A stretch of 64,000 bases of DNA from Pseudomonadota bacterium (GTDB lineage Bacteria > Pseudomonadota > Gammaproteobacteria > Xanthomonadales > Rhodanobacteraceae). The position numbers and the translations under genes were made by a program. The DNA is taken from assembly GCA_021793575.1 (NCBI GenBank), contig JAJYSM010000008.1, forward strand, positions 1 to 64,000, read 5' to 3'. The stretch's first letter is position 1; every line of letters begins with the position of its first letter. Below, piece after piece: positions 38,840-48,103 of this stretch. The notes beneath the pieces are model-generated. The model searched no databases, was not told the DNA's origin, and saw nothing but the letters and a program-made list of their open reading frames with translations.

Positions 38840-40939
38840 ATGGACATGACGGGCGCAAGCGCATTCGGCAATTTCAGGCAGATGGCCCGGCGCGGCATCG
38901 GTGCGCCGGTGGCCGTGCTGGTGATGCTGGCCATGATGATGCTGCCGTTGCCGCCGTTCCTGCTGGACATACTTTTCAGCTTCAACATCGCGTTGTCGCT
39001 GGTGATCCTGCTGGCGGTGATCTATGTGATGCGACCACTGGAATTCGCTGCGTTTCCCACGGTGGTGCTGATGGCGACGCTGTTGCGGCTGGCGCTGAAC
39101 ATCGCCTCTGCCCGCGTGGTGCTGCTGCATGGACACGATGGCCCCGGCGCGGCGGGCAAGGTGATCGAAGCGTTCGGCGAGTTCGTCATCGGCGGCAATT
39201 TTGCGGTCGGTCTGGTGGTGTTCGCGATCATCACCATCATCAATTTCGTGGTGGTGACCAAGGGTGCCACCCGCGTGTCCGAGGTGACTGCGCGTTTCAC
39301 CCTCGATGCGATGCCGGGCAAGCAGATGGCGATCGATGCCGACCTCAATGCCGGCCTGCTGACCCAGGAACAGGCGCGCGAGCGTCGTCAGGAGGTGCGC
39401 GAGGAAGCGGATTTCTACGGCTCCATGGATGGCGCCTCCAAGTTCGTGCGCGGTGACGCCACCGCCGGCATCCTGATCCTGATCATCAACATCGTCGGCG
39501 GCTTCTTTGTCGGCGTATTGCAGCACGGCTTGTCGCCCGGCGAGGCAGCCAGGACCTATACCCTGCTGACCATCGGCGACGGCCTGGTGGCGCAGGTGCC
39601 GGCGCTGATGCTGTCGGTGGCGGCGGCGATCATCGTCACCCGCGTTTCCAAGTCGCAGGACATGGGCAAGCACCTGTTCGGTCAGGTGTTCGGTCAGCCG
39701 CGTGCGCTGGCCGTGGCCAGTACGGTGCTGACCGTGATGGGGCTGATTCCGGGCATGCCCAACATCGCGTTTCTGCTGCTCGGCGCCAGCTGCGGCGGAG
39801 CTGCGTGGCTGCTGTTCAAGCGTCAGCACGAAACCCGCGAAAAGCTGGCCGAGACCGTCGCCGACATGCCGGCGCCCTCGGCGTCGGCCGAGCGCCTTGA
39901 GCTGGGCTGGGAAGATGTCGCCAGCGTCGATCCGCTGGGGCTGGAAGTGGGCTACCGGCTGATTCCGCTGGTGGACACGCATCAGGGCGGTGAGCTGATG
40001 GGGCGGATCAAGTCGGTGCGCCGCAAGCTGTCGCAGGAACTGGGTTTTCTGGTGCCGGCGGTGCATATCCGCGACAACCTGGATCTGGGCCCTAACACGT
40101 ATCGCATCACCTTGATGGGCGTGCCGATGGGTGAGGCCGAGGTACACAATGACCGCTTGATGGCGATCAATCCGGGCCAGGTGCATGGCACCCTGCCGGG
40201 CATCGCCACCCAGGACCCGGCGTTCGGCCTGGAAGCGGTATGGATCGAGAACAGCCAGCGCGAGCTGGCGCAGAGTTACGGTTACACCGTGGTCGACCCG
40301 GCCACCGTGATCGCCACCCACCTGTCGAACATCCTGCAGGGTCATGCGCACGAGCTGCTCAGCCATCAGGACGTGCAGCAGCTGCTGGACCGCCTTGCCG
40401 GCACGGCGCCGAAGCTGATCGAGGATCTGGTGCCCAAGCGGCTGTCGCTCGGCGCGGTGGTCAAGGTGCTGCAGAACCTGCTGGCCGAGCGGGTGCCGAT
40501 CCGCAATATGCGCAGCATCGTCGAATCCTTGGCGGAGCATGCGGGGCAGAGTCAGGATCCCGGCGTTCTGACCGCCGCCGTGCGCGTCGCGCTGGGCCGG
40601 CAGATCCTGCAGGAGATCACCGGGCTGGGTACCGAAGTGCCGGTGATCACGCTTGCGCCGGAGCTTGAACAAATCCTGCTCAGTTCGCTTGCCAGTGGCG
40701 GCGGCGTGGCCGGCGCGGCGGTGGAACCGGGACTGGCCGACCGTCTGCAGCAAAGCGTGGCCGATGCCGCGCGCCGGCAGGAAGTGAGCGGCGAACCGGC
40801 GGTACTGCTGGTCGCGCCACAGTTGCGGCCATGGTTGGCGCGCTTCACCCGCCATGTGGCACAGAACCTGCACGTGCTTGCCTACAACGAGGTGCCCGAC
40901 AACCGCCGGGTGCGATTGGTACAGGCATTGGGGCGCTGA
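38840..40939 (+). CDS. flhA: Flagellar export protein FlhA
   Basis: FPTVVLMATLLRLALNIASARVVLLHGHDGPGAAGKVIEAFGEFVIGGNFAVGLVVF. Confidence 0.97.
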   Translation: MDMTGASAFGNFRQMARRGIGAPVAVLVMLAMMMLPLPPFLLDILFSFNIALSLVILLAVIYVMRPLEFAAFPTVVLMATLLRLALNIASARVVLLHGHDGPGAAGKVIEAFGEFVIGGNFAVGLVVFAIITIINFVVVTKGATRVSEVTARFTLDAMPGKQMAIDADLNAGLLTQEQARERRQEVREEADFYGSMDGASKFVRGDATAGILILIINIVGGFFVGVLQHGLSPGEAARTYTLLTIGDGLVAQVPALMLSVAAAIIVTRVSKSQDMGKHLFGQVFGQPRALAVASTVLTVMGLIPGMPNIAFLLLGASCGGAAWLLFKRQHETREKLAETVADMPAPSASAERLELGWEDVASVDPLGLEVGYRLIPLVDTHQGGELMGRIKSVRRKLSQELGFLVPAVHIRDNLDLGPNTYRITLMGVPMGEAEVHNDRLMAINPGQVHGTLPGIATQDPAFGLEAVWIENSQRELAQSYGYTVVDPATVIATHLSNILQGHAHELLSHQDVQQLLDRLAGTAPKLIEDLVPKRLSLGAVVKVLQNLLAERVPIRNMRSIVESLAEHAGQSQDPGVLTAAVRVALGRQILQEITGLGTEVPVITLAPELEQILLSSLASGGGVAGAAVEPGLADRLQQSVADAARRQEVSGEPAVLLVAPQLRPWLARFTRHVAQNLHVLAYNEVPDNRRVRLVQALGR

Positions 40940-40970
40940 GCTTAAGGAGTGGGTTGTGATGAAGAGCTTG

Positions 40971-41098
40971 AAGCGGGAACGGGGAACGGGGGCCGAGGAA
41001 GGTGCCGGCTGCGGCGCACCCGTACTCGCGGCCCTGCATGCAGTTGCAGGTCGCCTAGTCGCCGGCGTTCCCCGTTCCCCGTTCCCCGTTCCCCGCTT
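40971..41098. repeat. Short inverted-repeat element with GTTCCCC heptamer tandem repeat (x4 at 41067-41094)
   Basis: AAGCGGGAACGGGGAACGGGG at left vs inverted (GTTCCCC)4GCTTTC at right. Confidence 0.75.
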
Positions 41099-41119
41099 TC
41101 ACACGCGGAGCAAGCACGC

Positions 41120-42424
41120 ATGAAGATCAAGCGATTCGTCGCAGCGGACATGCGCCAGGCCATGCGCGAGGTGCGCGAGGAGCAGGGGCCGGAGGCGGTG
41201 ATCCTGTCCACGCGCCGGATCGAGGAGGGCATCGAGGTGATCGCCGCGATCGATTACGACGAGTCGCTGGTGCGCGAAGCGGCAAGGCATGGTGCGCCGT
41301 GGGCTGATGCGGACGCCCCGGCCGGCGCTGCCCCGGCGGACACGGCACCGGCGGTGACAGCGGCCCGTGTCGTGCCGGCGGCACAGCCGCCGCGGCTGCC
41401 GCGCCTGCCGGCGAGCGCCCCGCTGCTGGCGGCAGTGCCGCCGGCGCCGGTCGCAGCGGTCAGCGAGCCGCTGCCGATGCATCCGCTGATGGAGCGCGCG
41501 GTGCAGGACACCGCCCGCATGCGGACCGAGCTGGGCGGCCTGCGCGAGATGCTGGAGATCCAGCTGTCGAGCCTGGTCTGGAACGACATGGAGCGACGCC
41601 AGCCGCTGCAGGCACGCGTGCTGCGCGAAATGACCCGGCTTGGCATCGAGGCGGATGTGGCGCGCCGTCTGGTGGCCGAGCTGCCCGAACAGATCAATGC
41701 CGAACAGGCGCGTTATCTGCCGCTGGGCATGCTCAGCCGCAGCCTGCTGGTGAGTGGCCGCGATCTTTCCGATGGCGAAGGCATCACCGCGCTGGTCGGG
41801 CCCACCGGCGTGGGCAAGACCACCACCATCGCCAAGCTCGCCGCCCGGGCAGTGCTGCGCCGTGGCGCGGAGCAGGTGGCGCTGGTCAGTACCGATCACT
41901 ACCGCATTGGCGCCGCGGCACAGCTGGAGCATTACGGCCGGCTGCTCGGCGTGCGCGTCTATCCGGCCTACGACGCGGAAAGCCTGCGCAAGGTGCTGGA
42001 GTTGCTGCGCGGACGGCACACCGTGCTGATCGATACCGCGGGCGTGGCCGGCAACGATCCGCGCCTGTCGCAGCAGATGGAGATTTTCTCCGGTGCGGGT
42101 GAAGTGCGCGCCTGCCTGGTGCTGGCGGCGAACGCGCAGGCGCAGTCGCTGGAGGAGGCGGTGCAGGCCTATCGCCCGCTGCAGCCGAGCGCCTGCATCC
42201 TGACCAAGCTGGACGAGGCGCCCAACCTGGGTGGCGCGCTGTCGGTGCTTATCCGTCACCGACTGTCGCTGGACTACACCACCGACGGCCAGCGCGTGCC
42301 CGAGGACATCGCCAGTGCGGACGCGCGCGTACTGGTGTGCCGTGCCGCGCAGTCGCTGAAAGGCCACGCGCCGGACGACGGCCTGATGGCCGAACGCTTT
42401 GGTCTCGCGGTGGCCAGCGCATGA
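41120..42424 (+). CDS. flhF: Flagellar placement GTPase FlhF
   Basis: MKIKRFVAADMRQAMREVREEQGPEAVILSTRRIEEGIEVIAAIDYD; GPTGVGKTTTIAKLAARAVL. Confidence 0.96.
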   Translation: MKIKRFVAADMRQAMREVREEQGPEAVILSTRRIEEGIEVIAAIDYDESLVREAARHGAPWADADAPAGAAPADTAPAVTAARVVPAAQPPRLPRLPASAPLLAAVPPAPVAAVSEPLPMHPLMERAVQDTARMRTELGGLREMLEIQLSSLVWNDMERRQPLQARVLREMTRLGIEADVARRLVAELPEQINAEQARYLPLGMLSRSLLVSGRDLSDGEGITALVGPTGVGKTTTIAKLAARAVLRRGAEQVALVSTDHYRIGAAAQLEHYGRLLGVRVYPAYDAESLRKVLELLRGRHTVLIDTAGVAGNDPRLSQQMEIFSGAGEVRACLVLAANAQAQSLEEAVQAYRPLQPSACILTKLDEAPNLGGALSVLIRHRLSLDYTTDGQRVPEDIASADARVLVCRAAQSLKGHAPDDGLMAERFGLAVASA

Positions 42425-43365
42425 GCGGAGTACTCGCGATGGACCAGGCCTGGGGCCTGCAGCAGATGTTTTCGGCGGTGGTCGGTCGAGGTGAGCCGCC
42501 GCTGCCCACCCACCAGGCCAGCAGCCTGCTGACCGCGGCAACCCCATCGCGCCGGCGCTGCCGCGCGATCACCGTGGCCGGCGGCAAGGGCGGCGTCGGC
42601 AAGAGCACGGTGGCGGTGAATCTCGGCATGTCGCTGTCGATGGCCGGGCATGACGTGATGCTGCTGGATGCCGACATGGGGCTGGCCAATGTCGATGTGC
42701 TGCTCGGACTTGCGCCGTCGCGCCACATCGGCCACCTGCTGGACGGCCACTGCGCGCTGGTGGATCTGCTGCTGGCCGCGCCGCACGGGCTGCGGGTGAT
42801 TCCCGCCGGCTCCGGCGCGCGTCGGCTGGCCCAGCTGGGCAGTGCGGAACATGCGGCGATCATCCGTGCCTTCGACGAACTGGCGCAGCCGCCGAAATAC
42901 CTGCTGGTGGATACGGCTGCCGGGTTGTCCGACAGCGTGGCCATGTTTGCTGCCGCTGCCGACGATGTCGTGCTGGTGGTATGCGACGAGCCCGCCTCGA
43001 TCACCGATGCCTATGCGTTGATCAAGGTGCTCAGCCGCGACTTCGCGGTGCGCCGCTTTCGCATGGTCGCGAACATGGTGCGCAACGAAGGCGAGGCCAG
43101 GCAGTTGCATCACAAGCTGTCGCGGGTGAGTGACCGCTTCCTCGATGTGGTGATCGAATTCAGTGGCTGGGTGCCGCATGACGAGCGGCTGCGCCAGGCC
43201 ATCAGGCAGCAAAGCGCGGTGGTCGACCTGTGGCCTTCCAGCCGCTCGGCGCTGGCATTCAAGCAATTGGCGGGTGCGGTCGATAGATGGGAAGAACCCG
43301 AACGCGCAGGCCTCGACCGGATCGCCTTTTTTGGTGGCCGGGTGACAGCAGCGGCAGGGGACTGA
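42421..43365 (+). CDS. flhG: Flagellar number regulator FlhG/FleN
   Basis: ITVAGGKGGVGKSTVAVNLGMSLSMAGHDVMLLDADMGLANVDVLLGL. Confidence 0.95.
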   Translation: MSGVLAMDQAWGLQQMFSAVVGRGEPPLPTHQASSLLTAATPSRRRCRAITVAGGKGGVGKSTVAVNLGMSLSMAGHDVMLLDADMGLANVDVLLGLAPSRHIGHLLDGHCALVDLLLAAPHGLRVIPAGSGARRLAQLGSAEHAAIIRAFDELAQPPKYLLVDTAAGLSDSVAMFAAAADDVVLVVCDEPASITDAYALIKVLSRDFAVRRFRMVANMVRNEGEARQLHHKLSRVSDRFLDVVIEFSGWVPHDERLRQAIRQQSAVVDLWPSSRSALAFKQLAGAVDRWEEPERAGLDRIAFFGGRVTAAAGD

Positions 43366-43366
43366 G

Positions 43367-44098
43367 ATGAGCGTGGCATCGGAATATCTGCAACATTCCC
43401 GCGAAAGTGCCGACGAGCTGGTGCGTCGGCACGCGCCGCTGGTACGACGGATCGCCTATCACCTGATGGGGCGGCTGCCGGCCAGCGTCGACGTGGGTGA
43501 TCTGGTACAGGCGGGGATGATCGGCTTGCTGGAAGCGGCACGTCACTTTGCGCTTGATCGCGGGGCGAGTTTCGAGACTTACGCGGGCATCCGCATTCGC
43601 GGCGCGATGCTCGACGAATTGCGCCGCACGGACTGGACGCCGCGCTCGGTGCATCGCAAGACCCGCGAAGTGGCCGAAGTGATCCGGCAGATCGAGACCG
43701 AAACAGGTGCCGAGGCCGGCGATGCCGAGGTGATGAAGCGGCTCGGCATCAGCGCCGACGAGTACCACCAGGTGCTCGCCGATGCGGCCTGTGTGCGGTT
43801 GCTCAGCCTGACTGCGCCGGATGACGGCGAGGAAAGCTCCGCGCTGGATGTCGCCGACGAGGCTGGCCTGAACCCGGCCGAGCATATCGAGCGCGATGGC
43901 ATGCGCGAGGCGCTGGTCGAGGCGATCGGCGGCCTGCCCGAGCGGGAGCAGCTGGTGATGTCGTTGTACTACGAGCAGGAGTTGAACCTGAAGGAGATCG
44001 GCGCCGTGCTCGGGGTGAGTGAGTCGCGGGTCTGTCAGATCCACGGGCAGGCCGTGATCCGGCTGCGCGCACGGATGAGTGGCTGGCGCGACGGATGA
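43367..44098 (+). CDS. fliA: RNA polymerase sigma28 factor FliA
   Basis: LVRRIAYHLMGRLPASVDVGDLVQAGMIGLLEAARHF; LGVSESRVCQIHGQAVIRLRARM. Confidence 0.97.
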   Translation: MSVASEYLQHSRESADELVRRHAPLVRRIAYHLMGRLPASVDVGDLVQAGMIGLLEAARHFALDRGASFETYAGIRIRGAMLDELRRTDWTPRSVHRKTREVAEVIRQIETETGAEAGDAEVMKRLGISADEYHQVLADAACVRLLSLTAPDDGEESSALDVADEAGLNPAEHIERDGMREALVEAIGGLPEREQLVMSLYYEQELNLKEIGAVLGVSESRVCQIHGQAVIRLRARMSGWRDG

Positions 44099-44175
44099 GG
44101 CGATGCTGCGCAAATTTCTGAGGCATGGCGCACTGGCCGGTACAGTGCAAGTGGAGAAGGTGTTTGGACAAGAAC

Positions 44176-44571
44176 ATGAAAATCCTGGTGGTGGACGATT
44201 TTTCCACCATGCGGCGGATCGTACGCAACCTGCTGGTCGAACTGGGCTTCAGCAATCCGCTGATCCAGGAGGCCGATGATGGCGAAAACGCGCTGGTCAT
44301 GCTGCGCAACCAGCCGTTTGATCTGGTCGTCACCGACTGGAACATGCCGAACATGAGCGGCATCGACCTGCTGCGCGCGATCCGCGCCGAGGCCGCGCTG
44401 AAGGGCCTGCCGGTGCTGATGGTCACCGCCGAGAACAATCGCGACCAGATCATCGCCGCCGCCCAGGCGGGCGTGAATGGCTACATCGTCAAACCATTCA
44501 CCGCGATTACGCTGAAGGAAAAACTCGGCAAGATCTTTGAACGGATCGCCGCCAGTGGAGCGAGCGCATGA
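44176..44571 (+). CDS. cheY: Chemotaxis response regulator CheY
   Basis: [43 protein letters not shown]. Confidence 0.97.
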   Translation: MKILVVDDFSTMRRIVRNLLVELGFSNPLIQEADDGENALVMLRNQPFDLVVTDWNMPNMSGIDLLRAIRAEAALKGLPVLMVTAENNRDQIIAAAQAGVNGYIVKPFTAITLKEKLGKIFERIAASGASA

Positions 44572-45209
44572 GCGCCATGCTTCCGCTGGCAAACGACGAT
44601 ACCCTGCCGCCCGAACTGCGCGACCTGTTGAACAGCCCCGATGGCGCCACCTTCGAGCAGGCGCTGGACGTGATGGTGCGCCAGCGCGAGCAGCGCCTGT
44701 TCCGGGCGCTCGGCCAGCTCGCGCGCGACCTGCACGATGCGGTGCGCCGGCTCGGCGGCGAGCTGGTGCAGGAGGGCGTGCCGGGCATCGTTGCCGACGC
44801 GCGCCAGCATCTGCAGGAGGTGCTGGAGATGAGTGCGCTGGCGGCCCATCGCAGCCTGGATTTTGCCGAACGCATGCGACCGCAGGCCGAGTCGCTGGCC
44901 CAGCATGCCGGCGAAGTGCTGGCGGGCAACGACGGTGGCGCTGCCGCCGCCGTGCTGGCGCGCGAGGCCGGCGCGTTTGCGCACAGCTGCAGCAACGGCC
45001 TGGCCGACATGGTGCTGGCGCAGTCATGGCAGGATCTGAGCGGGCAACGGATCAAGAAGGTCGCCAGCTTCATCGGCACGGTGGAGTCGTCGCTGCTGGA
45101 ACTGGTGCGTCTCACCGGCGCGCTGGCGGGCATCGAAGCGCCGGCCAGCGTGGTCAAGGTGTCCAGCCAGGACGACGCTGACCGCCTGCTCAGCGAATTC
45201 GGGTTTTGA
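44568..45209 (+). CDS. cheZ: Protein phosphatase CheZ
   Basis: [22 protein letters not shown] (CheZ active-site region D/Q) and terminal [12 protein letters not shown] CheY-binding helix. Confidence 0.95.
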   Translation: MSAMLPLANDDTLPPELRDLLNSPDGATFEQALDVMVRQREQRLFRALGQLARDLHDAVRRLGGELVQEGVPGIVADARQHLQEVLEMSALAAHRSLDFAERMRPQAESLAQHAGEVLAGNDGGAAAAVLAREAGAFAHSCSNGLADMVLAQSWQDLSGQRIKKVASFIGTVESSLLELVRLTGALAGIEAPASVVKVSSQDDADRLLSEFGF

Positions 45210-45211
45210 AG

Positions 45212-45479
45212 AGAGCCTGCTTATGGTCCCCAAGCACCCCGCGTTGTCATCGAGTGGCTGCCAGGTGGTAGTGCGTGGCGCAGCGCCTGACTGGCCGTCA
45301 GGTCAAGCCGCGCGCTGCCGCATGGCGGCCACTCGATGGCAACCCGAAGGGCCGGGTCTGTTTGCCCGCATGCCGGCGTCATCACTCAGTCGTGGACGGA
45401 CGTCCACTCCTTCGTTCTTCCTTGGCCTGCGCGCAAACAGCTCCCGGCGCGGGGCGCTTGGGGACCATAAACAGGCTCT
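45212..45479. repeat. MITE-like element with 32-bp terminal inverted repeats between cheZ and cheA
   Basis: AGAGCCTGCTTATGGTCCCCAAGCACCCCGCG vs inverted CGCGGGGCGCTTGGGGACCATAAACAGGCTCT, two mismatches; internal ATCGAGTGGC/GCCACTCGAT. Confidence 0.85.
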
Positions 45480-45485
45480 GGCGCG

Positions 45486-47357
45486 GTGAACACGGAGTTC
45501 GACAGCGAGCTGCGCCAGGATTTCCTGGTCGAGGCCGGCGAGCTGATCGAGCGCCTTGGCGAGCAGCTGGTCGGGCTGGAGACGGCGCCGGACGACAGCG
45601 AGCTGCTGAATGCGGTATTTCGCGCATTCCACACGGTCAAGGGTGGCGCCGGCTTCATGGCGATCGAGCCGATGGTGCTGCTGTGCCATCACGCCGAGGA
45701 TCTGCTCAACGAGGCGCGCAACGGCAACGTGGTGCTGGGCGCGGCGTACATGGACGCATTGCTCGAAGCGCTCGATCTGCTCCACGGGATGATGGCGGCG
45801 CTGGGCGCCGATATGCCGTTGGAGATGCCGCCTGCGGCCTTGCTGCAGCGCCTGCTGCCGGCCATCGCCGGCCCGGTCGCGGCACCTCCGCCGAGCGCAG
45901 CGACCGCGGGCGCGGTGATCGACGACAGCGAATTCGAGGCGCTGCTCGACAATCTGTATGGTACTGGCGCGCCGGGCCTCACCGAGGCGGCTCCACTCGT
46001 CAGCGCGATGCCGGCGGCGGCCGGTGCCATCGGCGACGATGAATTCGAGGCTTTGCTGGACGCGCTGCACGGCACGGGCGTGTCGCCGGGCGCGGGGGTG
46101 TCGCCGGCATCCGCGCCGACGCCTGCGGCGGCCCGGCCGGCAGCGCCGATCACCGCTCCCGCGCGGCATGCGGCACCGGCGGCCGAGACCACCGTGCGGG
46201 TGGATATCAGCCGGCTCGATGTGCTGGTCAACCGTGCCGGTGAACTGGTGCTGGTACGCAACCGGCTGCTCAGCCTGGCGGCGAGCCAGGGGGACGAGGC
46301 GCTGGCGACGGCTGCCAATGAGCTGGATCGGGTCGCCGACGAGTTGCAGACCGCGGTACTGGGCATGCGCATGCAGCCGGTGGGTCGGCTGTTCCAGCGC
46401 TTCCCGCGCATCGTGCGCGATCTTGCCCGCCAGCTCGGCAAGGAGGTGGAGCTGGTGCTCGAAGGCGAGGGCACCGATCTTGATCGCAGCCTGGTCGAGG
46501 CGCTGGCCGATCCGCTGATTCACCTGCTGCGCAATGCGCTGGATCACGGCGTGGAAATGCCGCAGGAGCGCGAGCGTGCCGGCAAGTCACGCAAGGGTCG
46601 GGTGTGCCTGGCGGCAAGCCAGCGCGGCGAGCGCATCACGATCTCGGTAAGCGATGACGGCCACGGCATGGATCCTCACATCCTGCGCCGCAAGGCGGTG
46701 GAAAAGGGCCTGCTCGACGCGACGCAGGCCGCGCGCCTGACCGAAACCGAATGCTACGAGCTGATCTTCCGCCCCGGTTTCACCACCGCCGCGGCGATCT
46801 CCGACATCTCCGGTCGCGGCGTGGGCATGGACGTGGTGAAAACGCGCGTGGCGGAACTCGGCGGCACCCTGCAGGTGCGTTCAAGGCTGGGTCACGGCAG
46901 CGAGCTGGAGCTGACCGTGCCGCTGACGCTGGCGATACTGCGCGTCTTGATGGTACGCGTCGGCACGCGCCTGTTTGCGCTGCCGCTGAGCAACATCGAG
47001 GAAGTGTTCGAACTGGTCGAGGGCCAGGATCGCCTGCTCGACGGGCGGCCGGTCGCTGCGTATCGCGAACGCGCGCTGCCGTTGGCCAACCTGGCCAGCT
47101 GGGCCGGCGCATCGACAGCGACGGGCCGGCACGTGGTGGTGCTGCGGATCGGCCATCTGCAGATGGGTTGCCTGGTGCATGCGGTGCTGGGGCGCGAGGA
47201 TGTGGTGGTCAAGCCACTCGGCCCGCTGTTCGAGGGCGTTCCGGGCATTGCCGGTGCCACCGTCACCGGCGATGGCCGCCTGGCCCTGGTACTGGATCTG
47301 GCCGGCCTGTCCGACGGCGCGGGGCAACTGCTGCCGTCCCTGCAGGCAGCCGGCTAG
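45486..47357 (+). CDS. cheA: Chemotaxis histidine kinase CheA (flagellar; GTG start)
   Basis: FRAFHTVKGGAGFM Hpt, [42 protein letters not shown]. Confidence 0.95.
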   Translation: MNTEFDSELRQDFLVEAGELIERLGEQLVGLETAPDDSELLNAVFRAFHTVKGGAGFMAIEPMVLLCHHAEDLLNEARNGNVVLGAAYMDALLEALDLLHGMMAALGADMPLEMPPAALLQRLLPAIAGPVAAPPPSAATAGAVIDDSEFEALLDNLYGTGAPGLTEAAPLVSAMPAAAGAIGDDEFEALLDALHGTGVSPGAGVSPASAPTPAAARPAAPITAPARHAAPAAETTVRVDISRLDVLVNRAGELVLVRNRLLSLAASQGDEALATAANELDRVADELQTAVLGMRMQPVGRLFQRFPRIVRDLARQLGKEVELVLEGEGTDLDRSLVEALADPLIHLLRNALDHGVEMPQERERAGKSRKGRVCLAASQRGERITISVSDDGHGMDPHILRRKAVEKGLLDATQAARLTETECYELIFRPGFTTAAAISDISGRGVGMDVVKTRVAELGGTLQVRSRLGHGSELELTVPLTLAILRVLMVRVGTRLFALPLSNIEEVFELVEGQDRLLDGRPVAAYRERALPLANLASWAGASTATGRHVVVLRIGHLQMGCLVHAVLGREDVVVKPLGPLFEGVPGIAGATVTGDGRLALVLDLAGLSDGAGQLLPSLQAAG

Positions 47358-47362
47358 ACGCC

Positions 47363-48103
47363 ATGGACCTGGTCAGCATCATCGGCACGATTCTGGCCTT
47401 CGTGGTCATCATCGTCGGTACCATCCTCAAGGGCTCCACGGTCGGTGCGCTGCTGAATCCGGCGGCGTTCGTGATCGTGTTTTTCGGCACGCTTGCCGCC
47501 CTGCTCGTGCAGAACCAGGGCAAGGTACTCAGGCACGCGCTGCAGATGCTGTCGATGATCTACAAGCCGCCCCGACACCAGCCCGCCGACCTGATCAGCC
47601 GGATCGTCGGCTGGAGCGAAATCTCCCGGCGCCAGGGTCTGCTCGGGCTGGAGCCGCAGATCGAGACGGAAGGCGATCCATTCATCGTCAAGGGGCTGCA
47701 ACTGCTGGTCGATGGCAGCGAGCCGGAGGCGATCCGCAGCGTGCTGGAAGTGGATCTCGATACCCGCGAGGCGATCGACCTGGCCGGTGCCAAGGTGTAC
47801 GAGAACGCCGGCATCTACTCGCCCACGCTGGGCATCATCGGTGCCGTGATGGGACTGATGGCGGTCATGCAGAATCTGTCCGACCCGAGCAAGCTCGGTC
47901 ACGGCATTGCCGCCGCCTTCGTGGCGACCATCTATGGCGTGGCGCTGGCCAACATGTTCATGCTGCCGATGGCGGCGCGGCTGAAGGGCTTGATCGGCCA
48001 GCAGACGCGGATGCGCGAGATTCTGATCGAAGGGCTCGTGTCGATTGCCAAGGGCGACAACCCGCGACAGATCGAGTCCACGCTGCAAGGTTATCTGTCA
48101 TGA
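47363..48103 (+). CDS. motC: Flagellar motor stator protein MotC (MotA/PomA paralogue)
   Basis: MDLVSIIGTILAFVVIIVGTILKGSTVGALLNPAAFVIVFFGTLAALLVQ. Confidence 0.94.
   Translation: MDLVSIIGTILAFVVIIVGTILKGSTVGALLNPAAFVIVFFGTLAALLVQNQGKVLRHALQMLSMIYKPPRHQPADLISRIVGWSEISRRQGLLGLEPQIETEGDPFIVKGLQLLVDGSEPEAIRSVLEVDLDTREAIDLAGAKVYENAGIYSPTLGIIGAVMGLMAVMQNLSDPSKLGHGIAAAFVATIYGVALANMFMLPMAARLKGLIGQQTRMREILIEGLVSIAKGDNPRQIESTLQGYLS

Noticed and set aside
37877-40873. 998-aa ORF antisense to flhB/flhA
   Set aside because: Low-complexity His/Gln/Arg-rich translation opposite two confidently assigned genes; a GC-rich antisense artefact.
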